From assembly GCF_000801955.1 (NCBI RefSeq), contig NZ_JSZO01000018.1, positions 1-46,132 on the forward strand: a stretch of DNA of 46,132 nucleotides. Direction: 5' to 3'. This document shows, piece after piece, positions 1 to 7,632 of this stretch (positions are counted from its first letter, which is position 1; every line of letters begins with the position of its first letter). A program made the position numbers and the translations under genes. The notes beneath the pieces were generated by a model. It ran no database searches. It was not told the DNA's origin and worked only from the letters and a program-made list of their open reading frames with translations. Source of the DNA: Ralstonia sp. A12 (GTDB taxonomy: Bacteria; Pseudomonadota; Gammaproteobacteria; Burkholderiales; Burkholderiaceae).

Positions 1-115
1 GTGAAAACGAGGCAGGGTCAGTGATTGAAACTGATAACGCAGCGCAGGTTCACGCACTGGCCGCTTGATCGAGCGGCATGGCCCCGGGGCGCTGCGCCAG
101 GGCTTTCCCATCAGA

Positions 116-145
116 ACCGGGCGCGGCAGGTCTGCCGCGCCCGGT
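116..145. repeat. Perfect inverted repeat, 14-bp arms
   Basis: The arms ACCGGGCGCGGCAG (116-129) and CTGCCGCGCCCGGT (132-145) are exact reverse complements separated by two bases. No T-tract follows on either strand, so a simple intrinsic terminator is unlikely. A cruciform or binding site fits better. Confidence 0.8.
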
Positions 146-170
146 TTCAATCGCCCAAAAGCAAAAATCG

Positions 171-204
171 CCACGTCGCCGCCTTCAATCAGGCGGCGAC
201 GTGG
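171..204. repeat. Perfect inverted repeat, 13-bp arms
   Basis: The arms CCACGTCGCCGCC (171-183) and GGCGGCGACGTGG (192-204) are exact reverse complements around an 8-base loop. No T-tract follows. It lies 25 bp from another long inverted repeat. Confidence 0.8.
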
Positions 205-307
205 CGGCGCGCAAGCCACTCGCGCGCGGTACGGGGATCGGCGCTCGCAGGAGCAAGCAGAATTTTGATGGCGCCCCGCCGCCCCGGGGCGAGCCCGTGT
301 GGCTACG

Positions 308-323
308 CCGCAGCATGCTGCGG
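308..323. repeat. 16-bp perfect palindrome
   Basis: CCGCAGCATGCTGCGG reads identically on both strands and is a candidate binding site for a dimeric protein. A related palindrome, GCCGCATGCGGC, lies at 447-458. Confidence 0.7.
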
Positions 324-656
324 CAGGTTGTGCGAAAGCGTGCCGCCTCTGACGCTAGCGGTTCGTGGCACGCAGGTTACGAAGGACGGATTACCAACGC
401 ACCACTCGCTTCATGAAGGAGTTTCCACGCCGCACTGAGGCACGTCGCCGCATGCGGCAGCAAAGGGCTTTCTCCACTGTCGTTCGGACATTGGCGTTGT
501 CGCTGCCGGGCGCGGGCCGGTGAAGCCATCCCACGGAGATGTCTGATGAGCCGTATCTCCTTTCGGTGCAGGTCAGCCCATGCGTCCTTGGCTTGTCGTG
601 AATCCTGGCAGGGGTGCGGCTGCGCCTTGGGCTTGATGGCTGCAACCTTCTCAGCC

Positions 657-706
657 CAAATAATTTCCCCGCCGCTGTGCGGCTTCCTCGCGGGACAAAT
701 TATTTG
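657..706. repeat. Nested inverted repeat in the DUF736 leader
   Basis: CAAATAATTT (657-666) pairs with AAATTATTTG (697-706), an AT-rich outer stem. Inside it CCCCGC/GCGGG and GCCGC-TGT-GCGGC can form GC-rich inner stems. The structure lies about 120 bp upstream of the DUF736 start codon and could be a leader RNA fold or a protein-binding cruciform. No run of Ts follows it. Confidence 0.65.
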
Positions 707-829
707 CGCTTGCAGATCCTCCACATTGTTGCGGCCGCTACGCGGTGCAGCCAGCCCATCCCCCGCCGACCGGATCACAACAAGGACGCGATGGGCGCGA
801 CCTTGGGTAACCCGAAAGGAGAAAACATC

Positions 830-1141
830 ATGGCCAACATCGGCACATTCACCGCTCAGAACGACGGCTTCACCGGCACGCTTCGTACCCTGACGCTCAA
901 CATTAAGGTTAAATTCGTTCCCAACGACAAGACCAGCGAGAACGCCCCGGACTTCCGCATTCAAGTGGCTGGCGGCTACGATCTTGGTGCGGCCTGGAAG
1001 AAAGTCAGCCAGTCCGAGCGGCCTTACCTGTCCGTGACCCTGGATGATCCTTCGTTCCCTGCGACGATCTACGCTCGTCTGATCGAGGAAGAAGAGGGTA
1101 CGCACAGCCTGATCTGGTCGCGCAGCAAGCCAGCGGCTTAA
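830..1141 (+). CDS. DUF736 family protein
   Basis: This 103-residue protein begins MANIGTFTAQNDGFTGTL and carries the conserved DUF736 features: the beta-rich start, an internal RIQVAGGYDLGAAWKK segment, and a C-terminal part with YLSVTLDDPSFPA followed by LIWSR. The ATG at 830 is preceded by AAGGAG at good spacing. DUF736 proteins are small, soluble and of unknown function, and are carried by many Tn4371-like ICEs and conjugative plasmids. The gene stands alone on the plus strand after a long structured leader. Its position suggests a role in element maintenance, but no activity can be read from the sequence. Confidence 0.9.
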   Translation: MANIGTFTAQNDGFTGTLRTLTLNIKVKFVPNDKTSENAPDFRIQVAGGYDLGAAWKKVSQSERPYLSVTLDDPSFPATIYARLIEEEEGTHSLIWSRSKPAA

Positions 1142-1149
1142 CGACAGCT

Positions 1150-1179
1150 AGCGCTCCGTCCTCAGTGGCGGGGCGCTTT
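1150..1179 (+). terminator. Possible weak terminator after DUF736
   Basis: AGCGCTCCG (1150-1158) pairs with CGGGGCGCT (1169-1177), with one G-T wobble, around a 10-base loop. It starts 9 bases after the DUF736 stop. Only three Ts follow, so termination may be weak. Confidence 0.4.
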
Positions 1180-1498
1180 GGGGCGTCGCCGATCTGTGGG
1201 GGGGCAGAGTGCCGCACGGGGCCCAGGTTTCCTCCGGCTGCGGATGGCCGTAGTCGACCCATAGCGGTAGTTGGCTTGGGTGAACTGGCCCACCCGAAAG
1301 TAGTCGTTCAACGAATGAGGTAAGCGGCGGGCCAGGGCGCCAGGCTGCAGCCCCTATTCGGGACGGGTCTGAGCGCGCCGGGTCGCCTGCACCATGTACA
1401 GGCCGCGGCACCGTGTGCAGCAAGGGCTTTGCCCGTCCAACGCAATGGGACTCATGTCGTTGTCGGAAGATTCCCCGTCTAGACTGCTAGCCTGGTGG
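1180..1498. other. Gap without a recognised gene
   Basis: This is the space between the DUF736 gene and the convergent HNH-like gene. Reading both strands, I find no ORF with a plausible ribosome-binding site and natural composition. Confidence 0.5.
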
Positions 1499-2209
1499 CT
1501 AGTTCGCTGTTCGAAACCGCGTGAAACGTAACCACTGAGCCCCCATGCGGGGATGCCAGGCAACTTCCAGGCCTTGTCGCTGTTCGCCAGGCAGCGCGTA
1601 CATCACGTTCACCGCCAGGTCGCCTACGTTATAGAACCACGTGGCGAAGGCCACTTTGCCATCCACCTGCGCCGTGTCGATGTCGCTTCCGCCGGCTATT
1701 TCAACCGGCATTGCTAGCTGCCCGAAGGCGAGGTAGAGGTAGGGATGTGGTTGTCCGCTCGTGATGGCCTCGGCGAGCGGTGCGCTGTCGATGGGAATTC
1801 CGCCTTCGACCACCAGACAACCGAACAGCTTCGTGAAGTACAGATGCACACTGCGCATCGCACGGCGCGTGTCGTAGGGAAACAACCAGTTGGCGCGAAA
1901 TGCCCCTCTCGCCAGCAGCCTCGGCATCGCCGCGCGCAGTTCCCACGAGCAGTGCTCCCAGGCGTAGTCGTATGGCTGGGTGCGCGCGCTGTTGCAGGTG
2001 AGGCAGATGCGGTGCGCGAATTTCAGCGTGTCCGACTTGAGACTGCCGACGCGGAGGTTCCGGCGTATGGGCATGCCGGGACGGTCGCTAGCGCTGAAAA
2101 AAAGGGGGGCACGCTGAGAAGGCTTGCCGAACAACGCCTTCAGGTCAGAGGCCTTAGCCAGGTGTTCGCGCGTCGCGGCTTCCTCTGCACCACAAATCCA
2201 GCACTTCAT
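1499..2209 (-). CDS. HNH-like zinc-binding protein (putative nuclease)
   Basis: This 236-residue protein starts MKCWICG. Cys3/Cys6 and Cys69/Cys72 form two CxxC pairs that could hold a zinc ion. TREH at 13-16 and CNSARTQPYD after the second pair resemble the treble-clef core of HNH endonucleases. The remaining 150 residues are not recognised. The ATG at 2209 is preceded by GAGGG. A longer reading from 2299 would run into the upstream gene, so I reject it. The start lies 13 bp after the stop of the 330-residue HEPN-motif gene, so the two are almost certainly co-transcribed. The nuclease call is inference: CxxC, EH and CN motifs are visible but the fold is not proven. A zinc-finger DNA-binding protein is the alternative. 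Confidence 0.68.
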   Translation of the reverse strand: MKCWICGAEEAATREHLAKASDLKALFGKPSQRAPLFFSASDRPGMPIRRNLRVGSLKSDTLKFAHRICLTCNSARTQPYDYAWEHCSWELRAAMPRLLARGAFRANWLFPYDTRRAMRSVHLYFTKLFGCLVVEGGIPIDSAPLAEAITSGQPHPYLYLAFGQLAMPVEIAGGSDIDTAQVDGKVAFATWFYNVGDLAVNVMYALPGEQRQGLEVAWHPRMGAQWLRFTRFRTAN

Positions 2210-2222
2210 ATGGAGCCCTCGC

Positions 2223-3215
2223 TCAGCCACAGGGGACGAACCGCCCATTCTGGTCATACATCCCGTAAGCGAAGCGAACGTGCCAAGCATTTTGCACATC
2301 CTCCGGCACCAGCCCGATCTCCATGGGCATACCGGCGAACGGCTTCATGTGTTTGTTGCACATATGAGCGGCGAGCATCTCGAACGTTTCCAGCAGATGC
2401 TTTGCGACCTGCGCCATGAAAGAGGAAATGCGGGTGCGCTCGAGCGAGCTGCCCCGGAAACTCACCTCGATGGTCGGGACGGCGATCCTTCCATCGGGTT
2501 CAGGCTCGAAATCTCGTACTACTACGCCGGCCAAGTGGTGCTCAAGGCAGTCGCGCGTGTTGCGCACCAGCTTCAGCACAGGAACCGCGATGTTCAACAC
2601 TTCGCAGAACGGGTCGCTGTCGCCATAGAGGCCCTTGGCCATCGCCAGGAAGTCGTCCCAATTTTTTCCTTTCTGCTCGAGGTAGAACAGCCGCACGATC
2701 TCCATGAGCTTTGCTGCGAAGTGGTCGGCCTTCTGAGCGAAAGTCTTGCACTGCGTTTGAACGTTGCCGGCAGAGGGCACCGTCTGGCTCCTGTCTTTCG
2801 ACGGGCTCGCTTCCAGCTTGTCGATTGCCGCCTGCTCCGATGAAGCAAAGTTCTCGCAAACCTCGTGCAACGCCGCCAGCTCTGCCAGCGCCTCGAGCGT
2901 CAGCTCCATCGCCTTGTCCGGGTCGATGCAAAGGAACTCCTTGCGGAACAAGACCCTCGCTTGCATCAATGTTCGCCGTAGCAACTCCGAGTCCGTGCCC
3001 AGCTCAAAGAGCTTCTGCTGGAACACCGGCGACAGGGCTGAATTTTTGCGCTCCGGGTCAACCTGGTCGGCCATCTGCACGCGGTAGGAACACTTCTCTG
3101 TGATGACGTAGAGGTACTTTCCGAGCGGCAGCATTTCCTTGATGGGCGTGCCGTCGTCGGGATTGTTCAGCGTGAACGAACCGCCGGAATCTCTGCTATG
3201 GCGGGGAGCTGCCAT
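2223..3215 (-). CDS. Unknown 330-residue protein with HEPN-like Rx4H motif
   Basis: I do not recognise a named family. The ATG at 3215 follows GAGAGG, and an upstream in-frame extension lacks natural composition. The protein is mostly predicted helix. Near residue 218 it reads RNTRDCLEHH, which contains R-x4-H (Arg221 to His226) as well as RN at 218-219. This fits the active-site pattern of HEPN ribonuclease domains, although the motif is short and can occur by chance. The C-terminal region is beta-rich. It is the first gene of a two-gene minus-strand operon with an HNH-like protein. A HEPN plus HNH pair on an ICE suggests an anti-phage or plasmid-competition module, but that function is inferred. 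Confidence 0.7.
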   Translation of the reverse strand: MAAPRHSRDSGGSFTLNNPDDGTPIKEMLPLGKYLYVITEKCSYRVQMADQVDPERKNSALSPVFQQKLFELGTDSELLRRTLMQARVLFRKEFLCIDPDKAMELTLEALAELAALHEVCENFASSEQAAIDKLEASPSKDRSQTVPSAGNVQTQCKTFAQKADHFAAKLMEIVRLFYLEQKGKNWDDFLAMAKGLYGDSDPFCEVLNIAVPVLKLVRNTRDCLEHHLAGVVVRDFEPEPDGRIAVPTIEVSFRGSSLERTRISSFMAQVAKHLLETFEMLAAHMCNKHMKPFAGMPMEIGLVPEDVQNAWHVRFAYGMYDQNGRFVPCG

Positions 3216-3568
3216 GGGCCCTCTCAAATGACGACAGACGCGTTTCAGTCTACCCGAAAGCCGCCATCGGTGACCGGCGGCGGCTGGCCGAACTCGGCCC
3301 GTCGGCCCACCCTCGGGTGCTTCTCCCGCCCCCGGAAATCGGCGATGAACCGTTTTTATGCGCGGCACGGACGCAAATCGCGCGCCGCTCCCCACCATTT
3401 GTAACATCGTCAGGTTTCCACACCTTGTACGGAGGGCGTGGAACCCATTGATTTAGAAGGTGAAACGAACCCTACAGATGCTTACAAATTGAAACGGTAT
3501 CCAATCGGTCGATCCACCAAACTTTCTCCATCGACAGACCACATTTCACTGGTCACGGGAGAACGAAG
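3216..3568. other. Divergent intergenic region
   Basis: It separates the minus-strand HEPN/HNH operon from the plus-strand glycine-zipper gene, so promoters for both should lie here. The right half (3420-3500) is noticeably less GC-rich than its surroundings. I see no gene and no clear -35/-10 pair that I would defend. Confidence 0.45.
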
Positions 3569-4297
3569 ATGAACAACATGCAACCGAACACCCAGGGTCA
3601 ACAGTATGCCGGCACGTCGCTGGGCCAAGTACCGCAGTCGCGCCGCATGCATCCGATGGCGGCTGGCGCTGCTGTCGCGGTCATCATCGCAAGCCTGACG
3701 GCAGTGGCCGCCATGACTGGCGTGTTGCCGACATCGAAAGCCACGCAGGGCAGCGTCGCTGCGCAAGCGTCGATTGCTCCGTCGGCCTCCACGCCGCTGG
3801 CACTGGCTGCGCCTGGCCAGGCGGCGGCTCCGAACCAAGCGGCTCCGGCCTATCCGGCACAGCCGAACGCAGTACGGCACGCGGTGCATCACCCGGCACC
3901 GTCGTATTCGGAACGTAACCCATCGTCGAACGCCGACTATGCGCAACCGCGCCCAGCCGCCAGCCCGTATGCCGGTCAGGTGACCGCTGTCACGCCGATC
4001 ACCACGCAGCAAGGCAACGAAACCGGTCTGGGCATGATCGGCGGCGCAGTAGTGGGTGGCCTGCTGGGTAATCAGGTTGGCCGAGGCAATGGCCGCACGC
4101 TGGCGACCGTCGCCGGCGCAGTGGGCGGCGGTTATGCGGGCCATGAGGCCGAAAACTACTACCACCGCGACACGTCCTACAACGTCAGCGTGCGCATGGA
4201 CAACGGCGCCGCCCGCACCTTCACGTATAAGGCCGCGCCGGGCTTCCAGGTGGGCGACCGCGTGCATGTGGAAAACGGCAGCTTGGCAGCAGGCTAA
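3569..4297 (+). CDS. Glycine-zipper 2TM-domain (SlyB-like) envelope protein
   Basis: This is a 242-residue protein. After a short hydrophilic start there is a hydrophobic segment at about 30-50 (signal anchor), then an Ala/Pro/Gln-rich linker. A glycine-zipper region follows at roughly 150-190 (GMIGGAVVGGLLGNQVG, then AGAVGGGYAGHEAE), and the tail ends in a small beta-rich domain (VRMDNG...GDRVHVENG). This matches the 17-kDa antigen/SlyB-like family of envelope proteins. The start is supported by GGGAGAACGAAG upstream. Such proteins are usually linked to envelope integrity; here it is ICE cargo. Strong terminators follow. Confidence 0.85.
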   Translation: MNNMQPNTQGQQYAGTSLGQVPQSRRMHPMAAGAAVAVIIASLTAVAAMTGVLPTSKATQGSVAAQASIAPSASTPLALAAPGQAAAPNQAAPAYPAQPNAVRHAVHHPAPSYSERNPSSNADYAQPRPAASPYAGQVTAVTPITTQQGNETGLGMIGGAVVGGLLGNQVGRGNGRTLATVAGAVGGGYAGHEAENYYHRDTSYNVSVRMDNGAARTFTYKAAPGFQVGDRVHVENGSLAAG

Positions 4298-4372
4298 TTG
4301 CCATACGCTGCCACAAGCAGGCCCTCGGGCTTAGGCTGTTCAGGTAAGCACCGCTCTAGTCTGAAACAAGCG

Positions 4373-4411
4373 AAAAGGCCGCTCCGACATCCACGGGGTG
4401 GCCTTTTTTGC
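4373..4411 (+). terminator. Terminator after glycine-zipper gene
   Basis: AAGGCC pairs with GGCCTT around a loop of about 20 bases, followed by TTTTTT. It is placed 80 bp after the stop codon. Confidence 0.6.
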
Positions 4412-4440
4412 TGTTAGCTTGGCGGCACTATAGGCATAAG

Positions 4441-4470
4441 GCCGGGCTTCGCGCCCGGCTTTCTTTTTCT
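4441..4470 (+). terminator. Strong intrinsic terminator
   Basis: GCCGGGC (4441-4447) pairs with GCCCGGC (4453-4459) around TTCGC, followed by TTTCTTTTTCT. It is the second stop signal in tandem downstream of the glycine-zipper gene. Confidence 0.75.
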
Positions 4471-4483
4471 CTCAACCACCTTC

Positions 4484-4747
4484 TTGCCAACCGGCCCGAG
4501 GCTTACGGACACATCCACTGACCTTGTCAAAAGCATCAGCATCGCCAATCTGGCTAACCAGCGCGCCGCCGCCGTCGAACGCATGCGCACGGCGCTCGAT
4601 CTTCTTGCCGAAGCCGAACAGCTTGCACGGACTGCGCACCTCGGTTTTCCCCGGTTGGCGCTTGATAACAGCTATGCACAACGCGGAACGGCCACGATAT
4701 CCGGTGAATACGCGAAACGCGCCGAAGCTGACTGCTTACTGGAATAA
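4484..4747 (+). pseudogene. Truncated DUF4942 protein remnant
   Basis: The translation has the N-terminal region typical of DUF4942 proteins (SIANLANQRAAAVERMRTAL, then TAHLGFPRLALDNSY), a family common on ICEs and plasmids and often linked to DNA methyltransferase-like domains. Only about 87 residues remain before the stop, whereas the family is normally several hundred long. There is no ATG start (the only in-frame candidate is TTG at 4484), and it lies directly behind terminators. I read it as a dead 5' fragment left by a rearrangement. Confidence 0.6.
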
Positions 4748-4794
4748 CGATTCAGATCTTTGCTCGTGGTGCGACGATTGCGCGCTGCGGACGC

Positions 4795-5091
4795 CTATGG
4801 TGCGGTGCGCCGCTGCAATACTGCATCCAGTTCTTGCCGAACGTGCGCCAAAAGCTCATCCACCTTGCGCGTGTTGTCGCCGGCATAGGCCAACGTCAGC
4901 AACGTAAGCGGATGCACTTCCATGACCTCGCAAAGCTCAGTCAGCTTATGCAGGGTTGGGCTTTTCAAGTCGCGTTCAAGCGAACTCATGTAAGTGCGGC
5001 TCGACACGTCGGAGAACGCTTCTTGGCTTAGGCCACGGGCCTTCCGAATCATGCGCAACGCCATTGCCAATGAATGCTTCGCGGCCACCAT
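4795..5091 (-). CDS. XRE-family HTH transcriptional regulator
   Basis: This is a 98-residue repressor-like protein. A Cro/C1-type helix-turn-helix occupies about residues 6-60 (LAMALRMIRKARGLSQEAFS, followed by TYMSSLERDLKSPTLHKL), with a short helical tail that may serve dimerisation. The ATG at 5091 is chosen because AGGGG lies 7 bases upstream; an upstream in-frame start at 5130 would fall inside the presumed operator. An inverted repeat just upstream (5128-5154) suggests autoregulation. The MFS transporter gene is transcribed divergently to the right, so this protein may also control it. Confidence 0.85.
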   Translation of the reverse strand: MVAAKHSLAMALRMIRKARGLSQEAFSDVSSRTYMSSLERDLKSPTLHKLTELCEVMEVHPLTLLTLAYAGDNTRKVDELLAHVRQELDAVLQRRTAP

Positions 5092-5127
5092 TGGTTTCCC
5101 CTGAAAAACCAAGATGACATCCGATTG

Positions 5128-5154
5128 CACTCTATAGGGCTACAATCTATAGTG
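5128..5154. promoter_or_regulatory. Probable operator of the XRE regulator
   Basis: CACTCTATAG (5128-5137) and CTATAGTG (5147-5154) form an interrupted inverted repeat around a 9-base spacer in an AT-rich pocket, 37 bp upstream of the regulator start and in the divergent gap to the transporter. Its position and symmetry fit an autoregulatory operator. Confidence 0.55.
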
Positions 5155-5385
5155 TTCATTCTGTGCGTACGGTCCGTTTCGGGGCCTTTGCGGAAATCCA
5201 GGTCCGTTGATTCCACCAGAGCCTGGGAGCCGCATTTGCACCTTTCCTAGCCTGCGCAACTCCGCTTAGGTGTTTTCGGGGTTTTACGGCTGGAGGACTG
5301 ACGCCCACTTCGCCGCGTACGAGCCAGATTCCTATGAATCTCGGACATCGATCGGCGCATGAACACTGGACCAGGAGACCTCAAA

Positions 5386-6759
5386 GTGACCGCAGACCGA
5401 GAGCTAAACGCGATAGACCTAGATGCGCCGGACAGCACCATGCGTGCACCGGCGCGCACGCTCAACGCGCGCGACTACAAGACGCTGGCCCTTGCGTCGC
5501 TGGGCGGCACGCTCGAGTTCTACGACTTCGTGATCTACGTCTTCTTCGCAACCGTGTTGGGGGCACTGTTCTTTCCCCCTGACATGCCAGATTGGCTGCG
5601 GCAGTTGCAGACCTTCGGCATCTTCGCGGCGGGCTACCTGGCGCGCCCCGTGGGCGGCATCGTCATCGCGCACTTCGGTGACGTGCTTGGTCGCAAGCGC
5701 ATGTTCACCCTCTCCGTGCTGCTGATGGCCGCGCCCACGCTGGTCATCGGTCTCCTTCCCACCTACGCCACCATTGGCGTGGCTGCGCCTCTGTTGTTGT
5801 TGACGATGCGCGTGCTCCAGGGGGCGGCGATTGGCGGCGAAATGCCCGGCGCCTGGGTGTTCGTGGGTGAACACGTGCCGCCCCAGCACTACGGCTTCGG
5901 TATTGGAGTGCTGACCTCCGGCATCACCGGTGGCATCCTGCTCGGCTCGCTCATTGCTGTGGCCATCAACCGCAACTATTCACCTGATCAGGTGAGCGAG
6001 TTTGCCTGGCGTATCCCGTTCATCCTGGGGGGCATGTTCGGGCTGGTGTCCGTGTATCTGCGTCGCTTTCTGCACGAGACGCCTGTCTTCCGAGAGTTGG
6101 CCGAGCGCCGCAGCGTGGCACGTGAATTGCCGCTGCGCACGGTATTGCGTGAGCACCGCTCGGCCGTCGTGTTCGTCGCGCTCCTGACCTGGGTACTTTC
6201 CGGCGCGATCGTGGTGGTGGTGCTATACACCCCGACCTATCTGCAGAAGGTGCACGACATTCCTGCTGCGCTGGCGCTTGAGGCCAACGCGCTGGCGACG
6301 TTCACGCTGACCCTTGGCTGCGTCATTGTGGGTTGGACGAGCGATCGCATCGGCACCCGCTGGGTAATGCTTGCTGGTTGGAGCGGCCTCGTCGTGAGTG
6401 TCTACCTCTTCTACGCCGCGTTGCCCGGCACGCCTTCCGCGCTGCTCTGGCACTACGGGCTGGTGGGACTGTTCGTTGGCACGATCGCCACGGTGCCCAT
6501 GGCGGGCGTGCGCGCCTTTCCCGCGGCAGTCCGTTTCACCGGTCTCTCGTTCGCTTACAACATGTCCTACGCGGTGTTTGGTGGCTTGACACCGGTGATT
6601 CTGACGCTGTGGGTGCAACAGAACGCCATGGCGCCGGCTCACTACGTCGCGGTGCTCGCAACGGTAGGCGCCTTGCTTGCTCTCCTGCCATTGGCACATC
6701 GGGTCCATTCCGTACCGGATCGCGAGGGCCTCATCGAAAGCGCGACCTTGTCGCAATGA
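5386..6759 (+). CDS. MFS transporter, metabolite:H+ symporter (MHS) type
   Basis: This 457-residue inner-membrane protein has about 12 hydrophobic segments. Near the start TLEFYDF matches the signature at the beginning of TM1 of the MHS family (ProP, KgtP and relatives), and GDVLGRKR is the loop 2-3 MFS motif. MHS proteins take up organic acids, betaines or amino acids with protons; the substrate cannot be told here. GTG at 5386 is preferred because AGGAG lies 8 bases upstream. An ATG at 5359 is possible but has no ribosome-binding site. It stands alone beside the divergent XRE regulator and is probably cargo rather than an ICE core gene. Confidence 0.9.
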   Translation: MTADRELNAIDLDAPDSTMRAPARTLNARDYKTLALASLGGTLEFYDFVIYVFFATVLGALFFPPDMPDWLRQLQTFGIFAAGYLARPVGGIVIAHFGDVLGRKRMFTLSVLLMAAPTLVIGLLPTYATIGVAAPLLLLTMRVLQGAAIGGEMPGAWVFVGEHVPPQHYGFGIGVLTSGITGGILLGSLIAVAINRNYSPDQVSEFAWRIPFILGGMFGLVSVYLRRFLHETPVFRELAERRSVARELPLRTVLREHRSAVVFVALLTWVLSGAIVVVVLYTPTYLQKVHDIPAALALEANALATFTLTLGCVIVGWTSDRIGTRWVMLAGWSGLVVSVYLFYAALPGTPSALLWHYGLVGLFVGTIATVPMAGVRAFPAAVRFTGLSFAYNMSYAVFGGLTPVILTLWVQQNAMAPAHYVAVLATVGALLALLPLAHRVHSVPDREGLIESATLSQ

Positions 6760-7005
6760 GTAACACACGCGGCGCGCTTACCAGTGCCTTGGCGAAGTCG
6801 GCGGGGTTTGCGGCCGCGTCCCGGGCCAAGGCGGGATTCTGTGAATCCGCTTTGTGCCTTCGTGTCTTTCCTAATTCGATGAATTGCGCAATTGGGCCAT
6901 TGCACGAGCGCATGCCGCCAGCCCTCGATCCTGGATCGCACGGGACCCTGCCGTGGAGTGGCGCGTTTGCCCGCCGCGGCACACAACCTGCAGGAGGACT
7001 CAACC

Positions 7006-7353
7006 ATGAACGAACTCATCACAGACGAGCAACGCGCCCAACTGCTGGCCAATGGGCGGGCGAACGTAGCCGGCGGGGGAACTGACTCCATGCCGGTGGT
7101 CCGGCTGTTCACCCCGGACGCGCACGCAACCTGGCTGCTGACCGAACTCGATCCAACCGACGGCGATACAGCTTTCGGCCTATGCGACATTGGGATTGGT
7201 ATGCCTGAGCTAGGCCGAGTGAACCTGTCGGAACTGGCATCCATCGTCGGGCCCCGTAAGCAGCACGTCATGAGAGACATCTATTTCCGGGCCACCCGGC
7301 CGTTGTCCGAGTACGTTCGGCTGGCACAGCTCGATGGATCGATCCCCGATTGA
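7006..7353 (+). CDS. DUF2958 family protein
   Basis: This 115-residue protein carries the conserved DUF2958 pattern: LITDEQRAQLLANGRAN at the start, then VVRLFTPDAHATWLLTELDP, DTAFGLCDIGIGMPELG and LSELASI. The ATG at 7006 follows CAGGAGG at ideal spacing. DUF2958 proteins are small soluble proteins found repeatedly on Tn4371-like ICEs and plasmids, and have no assigned function. The C-terminus, QHVMRDIYFRATRPLSEY, is also typical, so the gene is complete. Confidence 0.9.
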   Translation: MNELITDEQRAQLLANGRANVAGGGTDSMPVVRLFTPDAHATWLLTELDPTDGDTAFGLCDIGIGMPELGRVNLSELASIVGPRKQHVMRDIYFRATRPLSEYVRLAQLDGSIPD

Positions 7354-7632
7354 CCCGTTAGATAGCGAAGCGGTCCTGGCTGTACGCTGTGTCCATTTTT
7401 TGGGGCACTCTAAGACAAATCTGGTCTGAATTGGCATTGTTGCGCCAACTCGGGGTGGCTTGACCAAAAGCGGCAGGATGCAAACCGCGGCATGCGGCAG
7501 GGTGCTAGGTGGTGCGCCACGCTACTGAGTCGCTCGTTTTTCGAGCGCTCCAGACAATAGTCTTCCGCTGATCCTTCAGCTTGGATCATGCGACGCGCGT
7601 GGCGATGAATTCATCTGCCAACAGCTTGCGTC

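Larger units (their letters stand above)
1..829. other. Non-coding leader rich in perfect inverted repeats
   Basis: I see no convincing gene here. The stretch contains several perfect inverted repeats: 14-bp arms at 116-129/132-145, 13-bp arms at 171-183/192-204, a 16-bp palindrome at 308-323, a 12-bp palindrome at 447-458 and 10-bp arms at 657-666/697-706. It lies directly upstream of the DUF736 gene in an ICE. It could be a structured RNA, a regulatory leader, a protein-binding region or part of a transfer origin; the sequence does not decide between these. Confidence 0.6.

Noticed and set aside
25-438. Open frames on the plus strand at the left edge
   Set aside because: Arg/Ala/Pro-heavy composition and overlap with perfect inverted repeats; several frames are open at once, as expected for high-GC non-coding DNA.
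377-1105. 242-codon minus-strand frame
   Set aside because: It lies antisense to the well-supported DUF736 gene and has no natural composition or ribosome-binding site.
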